Below are positions 1-5,748 of a stretch of DNA of 10,320 bases, in pieces; position 1 is the first letter of the stretch, and each line of letters starts with the position of its first letter. The position numbers were made by a program, and so were the translations under genes. The notes beneath the pieces are model-generated. The model made no database searches. It was not told the DNA's origin and was given only the letters and a program-made list of their open reading frames with translations. The stretch is from Spirochaetota bacterium (GTDB lineage Bacteria; Spirochaetota; Spirochaetia; Treponematales; UBA12059), in contig JAKQNL010000358.1 of assembly GCA_029565815.1 (NCBI GenBank), forward strand, positions 1 through 10,320. The letters are read 5' to 3'.

Positions 1-746
1 TGCAGGCCGTTGCGCTTTCCGCGGACGAAGTAAACCTGTCCTGGACCCTGAACATTGCAAACCGCGGCACAAAGCCTGTTAGCCTTTCCGACATCCGCTG
101 CGTTGCCAGCCTGGAAGGCATCGACTATCGCTATGAGCCCGCCACCGTAAGTGCCCTATTGCCATCGGGCGGCAGCGTGCAACTACCGTGTAGCGTCGTC
201 GCAGCTATGCCTGCGCCCCAGAGCGTGGCCATGGATGCAGCCGACTGGTCCGAGGAGCATGCCATAGCGCCCTGGAGCATGCATGCGCTGACGGATATTA
301 GCGAAGGCTCCAAGCTTAGAACCCTGGATTGCTATGCCCAGAGTACTGCCCCGCGTATAGGAAAACCGGTATTCGAGCTCGTGTCCATCGTGATTAGCCA
401 AGATGACATTATCAACACAAAGCTGTTACTGGGCCTGTCCATACGCAACCCGAACGCGTTTCCCATCAGCCTGTCATTATTTTCTTACGACTTGTACGGC
501 GAGAAAAAACACTGGGCGTCCGGAAAATTATCCGCCGCATCGGAGATACCAGCCTTTGGCACCCGCGTGGTCAACCTGGAACTGGTTATGAATTTTACGC
601 AGATGAACCGGGCCATACTGGACCAGGTTTTACGCATGGACAAAGTAAACTACCGGCTGTCGGGCAGCGCAAGCGTGGACATGCAGCGCATTCCGCCCTA
701 CACGCAGGCCTACGACCTATCCGGATCAACTACCGTCCAGCGCTGA
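1..746 (+). CDS. LEA type 2 (WHy-domain) family protein, 5'-partial
   Basis: The reading frame is open from the window edge (first whole codon at position 3) to a TGA at 744-746, giving 247 visible residues; the true start lies upstream. Two WHy-like beta-sandwich units are visible. The first covers about residues 1-115 (ALSADEVNLSWTLNIANRGT, with the NxG turn typical of these domains). The second covers about residues 120-245, with the hallmark NPNAF at 149-153 followed by a strand containing YDLYGE and a polar-alternating C-terminus. WHy/LEA-2 proteins bind or stabilise membranes or proteins under stress, and in bacteria are often exported or lipid-anchored. The N-terminus that would show a signal peptide is outside the window. 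An in-frame TTG at 159 could be taken for a start, but the first WHy unit upstream of it argues against that. The 3' end overlaps the convergent metallopeptidase gene by 17 bp. The family call is by motif recognition; the cellular role is unknown. Confidence 0.8.
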   Translation, partial: QAVALSADEVNLSWTLNIANRGTKPVSLSDIRCVASLEGIDYRYEPATVSALLPSGGSVQLPCSVVAAMPAPQSVAMDAADWSEEHAIAPWSMHALTDISEGSKLRTLDCYAQSTAPRIGKPVFELVSIVISQDDIINTKLLLGLSIRNPNAFPISLSLFSYDLYGEKKHWASGKLSAASEIPAFGTRVVNLELVMNFTQMNRAILDQVLRMDKVNYRLSGSASVDMQRIPPYTQAYDLSGSTTVQR

Positions 747-1890
747 GAATTTCATTCGGCAAGAACGCATGCTGGTAGCTATCCAGCACAAACTGCCGCT
801 TTTGTTCCGCATTCAGCCGTTGTGCCAGCGTGCGGTGCTGCCAGGCGCTTATACCGTACACATACAGGTACGTTCGGAACAATGGATGGCTTGCATATTC
901 TGCAGCGCTTTTTTCCACTGCTTCCGTTTTTACGTTTGGCAAGTATTCGAGTAGGTAGCGATAAATTTCCATTGCGCTTGAACCGCGGTTTGCCATGACA
1001 TGGGCATTTGACATAAGCAGCTGGTTTAGATAGGAGCGTTCTATCAGGTAGCGGCCCTGCACAGACAGGGGCGCTTCGGGCATGAAGCAATGGAGTGTCT
1101 GGGCTATGCCCTCAAAACTGAACTGCTCCGGCGAGTACACGGCAGTAAGCGCAAGCCACGGGGGCAAAGCGCCGCTACGTGCTTGCGCCTGCCAGGACAG
1201 GGCTTGCAGCACATGGCCACAAATTTCGTGGAACACCATGGTTTCTTCCACACCCAAGCGCCACTGGGAACGCTTGCGCTCATGGAGGTTAAACTGCAGC
1301 TTCATGCGCGCGTGTTCGTCGGTGCCCAGCCAGTTAAGCCAGTATGCGTCTTTTTCCACAAAAGCCACTTCGTAGTCCACATCCAGCGACAGGCCAAGCC
1401 AGGACAGCACCTTGGGAACCAAGCCATCCTCAAAAGCCTTAAAGCGTTTGCGTATGGTTTCCCTATCCGCATACACAGCCTGTTCGTCGTCTGTAGCAAC
1501 ATTTTCTGCAGAGTATGTTCCACCGCAGGCTTCGAACGCAGCTTGTACACAAGCCAGCTGGGCATGGATGTCTGCTTCCGGAATCAGAACCGGCGTAACG
1601 CCCATGGTCGCTTCCACATATTCTTCATACGGTATGCGTTCCCCGCACAGCGCACGCACATAGTACGAACAGGCCCGGAGTTTTGCCGCGACAAAGGGCG
1701 GCACATCGCGGTCCCTAGCCGCTTCGTCCAAGAGCGCATCCAAGTGCTTACGCACTTCATTCCTGTCCGCATAGGGTGTAGGATAATCCGAGCGGCGGTT
1801 GAGCAGGTCGCAGTCGATGATTTCCACCCCGTTAGATACTTCCAGGGCGTGCCAACGGTAGGTAAATTCCAGAAGCTTTTCCATGTCCAT
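730..1890 (-). CDS. probable zinc metallopeptidase with HEICGH motif
   Basis: This is a 386-residue, mostly helical protein with no signal peptide or membrane segment, so probably cytoplasmic. The motif VFHEICGHVLQ (HEICGH at residues 221-226) gives His221, Glu222 and His226, with one residue more between the two histidines than the usual HExxH. About 39 residues downstream, FSFEGIAQ (Glu260) is a plausible third zinc ligand of a gluzincin. The HE..GHxLQ plus EG-A pattern resembles DUF885 (HExxPGHHLQ, then EGWA), but with one residue fewer. HExxGH spacing is otherwise known from dipeptidyl peptidase III (M49), whose second motif EECRAE is absent. Substrate unknown; peptide hydrolysis is inferred. 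Start choice: GTG at 1896, ATG at 1890 and ATG at 1884 are in frame. I chose 1890 because a -35/-10 pair ends at 1898, too close for the GTG; an AGGA could however serve the GTG. The stop is TAG, overlapping the convergent LEA-2 gene. Confidence 0.72.
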   Translation of the reverse strand: MDMEKLLEFTYRWHALEVSNGVEIIDCDLLNRRSDYPTPYADRNEVRKHLDALLDEAARDRDVPPFVAAKLRACSYYVRALCGERIPYEEYVEATMGVTPVLIPEADIHAQLACVQAAFEACGGTYSAENVATDDEQAVYADRETIRKRFKAFEDGLVPKVLSWLGLSLDVDYEVAFVEKDAYWLNWLGTDEHARMKLQFNLHERKRSQWRLGVEETMVFHEICGHVLQALSWQAQARSGALPPWLALTAVYSPEQFSFEGIAQTLHCFMPEAPLSVQGRYLIERSYLNQLLMSNAHVMANRGSSAMEIYRYLLEYLPNVKTEAVEKSAAEYASHPLFRTYLYVYGISAWQHRTLAQRLNAEQKRQFVLDSYQHAFLPNEILSAGR

Positions 1891-1897
1891 GAACACA

Positions 1898-1926
1898 ACT
1901 ATCCTGCCACATGCAGCCTTTGTCCA
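1898..1926 (-). promoter_or_regulatory. putative promoter of the metallopeptidase gene
   Basis: On the minus strand TGGACA (1926-1921; 5 of 6 matches to TTGACA) is followed after exactly 17 bp by GATAGT (1903-1898; 4 of 6 matches to TATAAT). Only 7 nt separate the -10 from the ATG at 1890, so transcription would start at or just before the start codon. The -35 directly abuts the outer end of the 20-bp inverted repeat that begins at 1927. Inferred from hexamer match and spacing only. Confidence 0.42.
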
Positions 1927-2017
1927 GTGTTACGAAGCTTTGGGATGATTGAGCCAATTTAAAAAGTAGCGTTACCAGCATGCAATCCTGATGCTGTATC
2001 CCAAAGCTTCGTAACAC
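1927..2017. mobile_element. 91-bp MITE-like element with perfect 20-bp terminal inverted repeats
   Basis: GTGTTACGAAGCTTTGGGAT at 1927-1946 is repeated as its exact reverse complement at 1998-2017, leaving a 51-bp core with no coding capacity. The core holds a small inner dyad, CAGCAT (1976-1981) and ATGCTG (1991-1996), beside the right arm. The same 20-mer occurs at 9971-9990, about 70 bp before a transposase-like gene, in the orientation expected for an IS left end. This suggests a non-autonomous element moved by that transposase. No convincing target-site duplication is visible (TTTGTCCA on the left, GCATGCAA on the right). Alternatives are a two-site operator between divergent genes, or an RNA hairpin. 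It sits between the divergent metallopeptidase and surface-protein genes and may influence both. Confidence 0.65.
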
Positions 2018-2125
2018 GCATGCAAAATCGCCATCGCCTTGGTTTTTTGCCTGGTAGCGCGTTACACTTACCGCTGTGCGCTCTTTTATAGAGGCACGGA
2101 CAGATATTCGGCCAAAGTTTCCGTG

Positions 2126-2139
2126 TTTTCAGGTGAAAA
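2126..2139. promoter_or_regulatory. possible operator, dyad TTTTCA-GG-TGAAAA
   Basis: A perfect 6-bp dyad with a 2-bp centre lies 64 bp upstream of the surface-protein start. The centre is too short for a stable RNA loop, so a dimeric DNA-binding protein site is the more natural reading. No cognate regulator is visible in the window, and a chance origin is possible. Confidence 0.22.
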
Positions 2140-2192
2140 TGCGGAACACCTTTACGAACCCTATGGTTATAGAGGTACAAACCACTGCCTTC

Positions 2193-2197
2193 GGGAG
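2193..2197 (+). promoter_or_regulatory. ribosome binding site deciding the start at 2204
   Basis: GGGAG lies 6 nt upstream of ATG 2204, directly followed by a canonical signal peptide. This favours 2204 over the longer open frame that begins at 2039. Confidence 0.65.
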
Positions 2198-2203
2198 TGC
2201 TGT

Positions 2204-3301
2204 ATGAAACACAGTATGCTTTTTGCTGCAGCTGCCTTGCTTTTCCTGGTCCTTCCTGTGCATGCCCAAAATTCAGGCTCGAGCGATTTTGACAGCTTTG
2301 GCGACTCGGTGCTCGATACGGCCCGGGGCGAATACGCAGGCCAAGGCAGCACAGCCGATACCGCAGCGGATGCTGCGCCAAGTGGCGCAGCCCAGGCCGA
2401 CAAACAAGAAGACCTACCCTATACGCCCTTTTTGCTCAGCTTTATACCCGGCATTTCCATGCCCGAGGGTTTGTGGAACACGAGCATAGCAACAGGCGTA
2501 ATCGGATCGCTTGCAGGAAGCATATACGGCATCCAGTCATCATCGGTGTTCAACATAGCGGACAAGGTGTACGGCCTTCAGGCTGCCGGCGTATTCAATA
2601 TTGCAGAAACGGTGGAAGGCATGCAGGCTGCCGGTGTGTTCAATATTGCTGGAACCGTAGAAGGCATGCAGCTGGCCGGCGTATTCAACGTGGCCGATCG
2701 CGTAAACGGCCTAATGTTTGGCTGGATAAACATAGCAGACTCCGTAGACGGAGCGACCATAGGCTTGTTCAATTTTGTGCAAGACGGAGCCCACGACCTG
2801 TCCGTGGAATATGTGCCGGACAGCGATACTGTGTACGCTGTCTGGCGAGGCGGCGCGAAATCGTTGTACACATCCATGTTCGCCGGTTCCCAGGCCAGCG
2901 AACTTGCAAACGGCCGCTTTACGCGCACCAGTTTTGGCTTGGGCATAGGTACGCGCACATCGATATGGTTTTTGGACCTAGACACCGAGCTTGCCGTGGA
3001 AACCCTAGGCAGCGAGGCTAACCTGGAAACAGCCTGGGCAGTCGTAAACAGCTCACAAGAAGTGGAAACATACCCGTGGGAAGACAGCTTTCTGACGTTT
3101 AAGGCTGGTTTGTCCCTGGGCAGCAAGGGGCTCAGGCCCGTATTCGGCATAAAAGCGGACATAGCCGTCGATGGCCAGCTATCGGTGCTAGACTACCAGC
3201 AATGCGGTTTGGCCGGGTCTGAAGGCATGCCGGTGCAGCTCTTCGACCTAGCCCTACGCGTGTGGCCCAAGTGGTACATGGGCATACGCCTTGAAATGTA
3301 G
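2204..3301 (+). CDS. exported surface protein with GVFNIA-type 15-residue repeats
   Basis: The 365-residue product starts with a clear Sec signal peptide (MKHSMLFAAAALLFLVLPVHA, cleavage likely after Ala21, giving QN). A low-complexity polar linker rich in Ser, Asp, Ala and Gln (about 23-70) follows. Next come tandem 15-residue repeats (about 109-192) with consensus GxQAAGVFNIAxxVx; the Phe-Asn pair recurs at 116, 131, 146 and 161, and degenerate copies end with WINIA and LFNF. The rest (200-365) shows alternating hydrophobic and polar residues with many Gly and aromatic residues, as in outer-membrane beta strands. The repeats recall the LA_2272-type surface repeat of spirochaetes and related proteins; this is from memory, not a search. 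It is probably in the outer membrane or at the cell surface; function unknown. A GGGAG ribosome site fits the start. The FecR gene begins 87 bp downstream in the same direction. Confidence 0.82.
   Translation: MKHSMLFAAAALLFLVLPVHAQNSGSSDFDSFGDSVLDTARGEYAGQGSTADTAADAAPSGAAQADKQEDLPYTPFLLSFIPGISMPEGLWNTSIATGVIGSLAGSIYGIQSSSVFNIADKVYGLQAAGVFNIAETVEGMQAAGVFNIAGTVEGMQLAGVFNVADRVNGLMFGWINIADSVDGATIGLFNFVQDGAHDLSVEYVPDSDTVYAVWRGGAKSLYTSMFAGSQASELANGRFTRTSFGLGIGTRTSIWFLDLDTELAVETLGSEANLETAWAVVNSSQEVETYPWEDSFLTFKAGLSLGSKGLRPVFGIKADIAVDGQLSVLDYQQCGLAGSEGMPVQLFDLALRVWPKWYMGIRLEM
2528..2779 (+). repeat. in-gene tandem repeats, period 45 bp (15 residues)
   Basis: Codons for residues about 109-192 of the surface protein form five to six degenerate 45-bp units. 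The central units are strongly conserved at DNA level too, for example GAAGGCATGCAG recurring near 2615 and 2660. The outer units have diverged, and the fifth is shortened by one codon. This indicates old internal duplication, with slippage or recombination possible in the central copies. Confidence 0.8.
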
Positions 3302-3388
3302 TCGTCATAGAAATCCGGCTACAAGCACGCTATATTGGAATAGGATAAACGGCTAGCCTTTAGCCTGTATCCGCAAGGAGAGCATAGA

Positions 3389-4507
3389 ATGAAACGTCTT
3401 GCCGTAAGCGCCATGCTTTTTCTTCTGGCCGTAGCCGCATGGGCACAAAGCCCCAAGGCGTTTGGCACCGTAAACTATGTGGAAAACACGGTGAGCATCG
3501 TTAGGGCCGGTAAGCCGGTTAAAGCGCCTGCGGACATAGGCGACCAGCTCTTTCCCGACGACATGATAAAGACTGCAGGCGACAGCTACGTGGTCATAGA
3601 CCTGGACAAAAGCACCGGCATGAGCGGCACGCTTACCATAAAGCCGGGTTCCGTCGTGTACCTGCGCTTAAGTCCAGACGCAACCAAACCCCGCAGTACC
3701 ATAGAGCTCATAGCCGGCCAGATAGGTTCCAAGCTCAGTAAGATATCCGGCTCACCGACTTTCCAGGTGAGCACGGAGAGCACGGTCATGGGCGTGCGCG
3801 GCACCACTTTCGGCGTATCAGCTGCGGTAAACGGATCCATCCTGATTACCTGCACCGAGGGCATGGTAACAGCCAACGACGGCACCATGAACGTCGAAGT
3901 GCCCGCGGGCAAGGCAGCGGAAAAAAAGCCGGCAGAGCGGCTGCGCTTGGTTCCGGTATCCGTATCCACCATGGAGCAGTTCGAGGCAAGCTGGTTTGCA
4001 GACGCCATAGAAGCTTTCCGCGCCGATCCTGCAAAAGCCCTGCGCGATTACGAAAAACGCTACACGGACCTGTCTGCCAAGTTTGCCACCGCGTTTGACC
4101 CCTTGCAGCGCAGCGAGGTGCTGTCCAAATGGCTACGCGAAGACTCGGAAGGAAAAACGCCAGCATCCAGAAGCGCAGAAGTGCCTAAGGAAAAGAAAGC
4201 CATCATAGGCACCTTGCTGGAAGTGCGCAAAGTGCTCTTTTTGTTCGAGCGCATCTATTACCGCCTGGTTGAGCTTTCTGCCTTGGTATCGGGCACGACG
4301 GCAGAGCGGCAGGAGCTGCGCGCAGGTTTTACCGTGGGCGATTTTCTGCGCAAACTGGAATCTGAAGCAGGCGCCCTTGAACGCAAGGTAAACCTGTTCC
4401 GGCAGGCGGAACGACTCTATGCCCTGCGCAACGAAGGCAGCGCGGACCTGCCAGGATCCTCCAGCTCCAGCGATTTCTTCGGAAGCTCCGACGGCTGGGA
4501 TTTCTAG
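3389..4507 (+). CDS. exported FecR-domain protein
   Basis: The 372-residue product has a Sec signal peptide (1-20, ending AAWAQ). A FecR-like beta domain follows at about 25-175: GTVNYVENTVSIVRAG, then DDMIKTAGDSYVVIDL, and the characteristic STVMGVRGTTFGV (GVRGT at 135-139). A largely helical, charged region spans about 195-350, and a short Ser/Asp/Phe/Gly tail closes the protein. There is no N-terminal sigma-interacting segment and no TonB receptor or sigma-factor gene beside it, so it is not a classical iron-dicitrate anti-sigma protein. Stand-alone exported FecR proteins like this are common in spirochaetes and are thought to act in the periplasm or envelope, role unclear. AAGGAG (3375-3380) is 8 nt before the ATG. 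The gap to the upstream surface-protein gene is 87 bp without an evident terminator, and the alcohol dehydrogenase gene starts 5 bp after its TAG, so co-transcription is likely. Confidence 0.88.
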   Translation: MKRLAVSAMLFLLAVAAWAQSPKAFGTVNYVENTVSIVRAGKPVKAPADIGDQLFPDDMIKTAGDSYVVIDLDKSTGMSGTLTIKPGSVVYLRLSPDATKPRSTIELIAGQIGSKLSKISGSPTFQVSTESTVMGVRGTTFGVSAAVNGSILITCTEGMVTANDGTMNVEVPAGKAAEKKPAERLRLVPVSVSTMEQFEASWFADAIEAFRADPAKALRDYEKRYTDLSAKFATAFDPLQRSEVLSKWLREDSEGKTPASRSAEVPKEKKAIIGTLLEVRKVLFLFERIYYRLVELSALVSGTTAERQELRAGFTVGDFLRKLESEAGALERKVNLFRQAERLYALRNEGSADLPGSSSSSDFFGSSDGWDF

Positions 4508-4512
4508 ACTCC

Positions 4513-5748
4513 ATGACCAACACCTTCCCAGTTCTTGGCATTCAGCCGTTTTCATTCCTGTGCCCGACCAGGCTCGTATTCGGGCCCGGTTCCGTCGCTC
4601 AAACTGGACAGATTCTAGCGGACGCTGGCATTACATCGGTCCTTGTCGTCGTAGGCTCTCGTTTTACTAAATCATCCTCTGGCTTTGCTTCCATGCTTCA
4701 ATCCCTGTCGGATGCCAGCATAGCCTGGACCGAATATTCGGACGTACATGCCGACCCAGACGATACCAACGTTCGCACGGCAGCAATCATGCTACGCAAG
4801 GAAGGCCACCAGGCAGTGCTCGCATACGGTGGGGGCAGCCCCATCGATTGCGCAAAAAGCGCAGCTTTGTCCGCCGCAAACGGCGCGGACATTTTGGACT
4901 ACCTGTACACGCGAGCGCAACCACAACGGCCAGCATTGCCGATATTTGCAGTCACAAGCACCGCGGGCACCGGCAGCGAAATGAGCTCTGCTGCCGTAAC
5001 CACCGATCAAAGCGAGTCGCGGAAACTTGGCTTCTCGCACCCGTCGCTATTCCCACAAGCTGCCATTGTAGACCCAGCCTTACACGCATCCATGCCGCCA
5101 TCCCTGACCGCCGCCACCGGCCTGGACGCACTGACGCATGTGGTGGAATCCTACCTGTCGCTTGCAGCCAATCCTATCTGCGATGCCATCAACCTGGAAG
5201 CCATGCGACGCATTGGTAGCTCGCTCCCTGTGGCGTGGGCCGATGGATCCAACCTGGCTGCAAGGGCAAACATGGCCCTTGCATCCGCAAGCGCGGGCAT
5301 GGCTTTTTCGCAAACCGGCTTGGGCATGGTGCATGGCTTTGCGCACCCCTTAGGCTCGCGGCTTGGTGCTGCCCACGGAATGGCCAACGCGGTGCTCTTA
5401 CCCTATATTCTTGCGGCTATGGCCGGACATGTGGCACCACGAATGGCACAGATAGATGCTGCCCTGCATGGTAATGCAGACCCGGCGTCCACTTACTCGG
5501 CCACGTCCCTAGTCGAGACGATAGTCTCCATGAATAAAGCCATGGGCATACCCGCGTCGGTTGCCGAGCTTGCAGCAGTGTTGGGCGTGGACAAAAAAAG
5601 CTTAGCGGAAAAACGAATGGACATACTGGCAGACGCATTGTCATACCGCTCCAGGCCGCGCAGCCCGCGCACATTCAGCGACAGCGAGCTGGCTACTTTG
5701 TACGACGTCGCCGTGGACGGGAACCTGGAACGGGCATACCGCATCTAG
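4513..5748 (+). CDS. iron-containing alcohol dehydrogenase
   Basis: A 411-residue group III (Fe-ADH) alcohol dehydrogenase, cytoplasmic, NAD(P)-dependent, interconverting alcohols and aldehydes or ketones. Length and motifs are full. An N-terminal dinucleotide domain has the typical opening PTRLVFGPGS and GGGSPIDCAK (GGGS at 106-109). GTGSE is at 152-156. The metal ligands appear as Asp205, His209, His274 and His288, matching the D-x3-H and H-x13-H spacing of E. coli FucO, with GMVHGFAHPLG and the AAHG sequence intact. The substrate (1,2- or 1,3-propanediol, ethanol, butanol or another) cannot be told from sequence. The start 5 bp after the FecR stop has only a distant GGGA (4497-4500) as ribosome site, so translation probably depends on coupling to the upstream gene. 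The start itself fits the family. Its TAG stop overlaps the sbcC stop. Confidence 0.93.
   Translation: MTNTFPVLGIQPFSFLCPTRLVFGPGSVAQTGQILADAGITSVLVVVGSRFTKSSSGFASMLQSLSDASIAWTEYSDVHADPDDTNVRTAAIMLRKEGHQAVLAYGGGSPIDCAKSAALSAANGADILDYLYTRAQPQRPALPIFAVTSTAGTGSEMSSAAVTTDQSESRKLGFSHPSLFPQAAIVDPALHASMPPSLTAATGLDALTHVVESYLSLAANPICDAINLEAMRRIGSSLPVAWADGSNLAARANMALASASAGMAFSQTGLGMVHGFAHPLGSRLGAAHGMANAVLLPYILAAMAGHVAPRMAQIDAALHGNADPASTYSATSLVETIVSMNKAMGIPASVAELAAVLGVDKKSLAEKRMDILADALSYRSRPRSPRTFSDSELATLYDVAVDGNLERAYRI

Larger units (their letters stand above)
2018..2203. other. non-coding leader/promoter region of the surface-protein gene
   Basis: This 186-bp stretch completes the 313-bp divergent intergenic region. 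The frame of the downstream gene is open from 2039, but the translation there has no protein-like character and the signal peptide begins at 2204, so it is treated as non-coding. A weak -35/-10 candidate is TTGGTT (2039-2044) with TACACT (2063-2068) at 18-bp spacing. A near-identical 12-mer, TTATAGAGG(C/T)AC, occurs at 2086-2097 and 2167-2178. No terminator, riboswitch or tRNA is recognised. Confidence 0.4.

Noticed and set aside
1090..1962. Long plus-strand open frame of 290 codons antisense to the metallopeptidase gene
   Set aside because: Its product has no recognisable domain and a Cys/His/Phe-rich composition typical of antisense shadows. The opposite strand encodes the coherent HEICGH protein.
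1927..2017. Integron attC site
   Set aside because: Treponemes can carry integrons, but attC sites have imperfect arms with RYYYAAC on the left and GTTRRRY on the right. Here the arms are perfect over 20 bp and the left one begins GTGTTAC, the wrong layout.
2039..2203. N-terminal extension of the surface protein from a start at 2039
   Set aside because: It would place 55 non-protein-like residues before a perfect signal peptide; GGGAG 6 nt before ATG 2204 gives a better start.
2528..2779. CRISPR-like array suggested by regular 45-bp spacing
   Set aside because: The periodicity is in frame with a protein repeat, units are contiguous without spacers, and no cas genes are present.
3351..3365. 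GGCTA-gcctt-TAGCC hairpin between the surface-protein and FecR genes
   Set aside because: A 5-bp stem without a U-tract is too weak to call a terminator, and it lies just before the FecR ribosome site.
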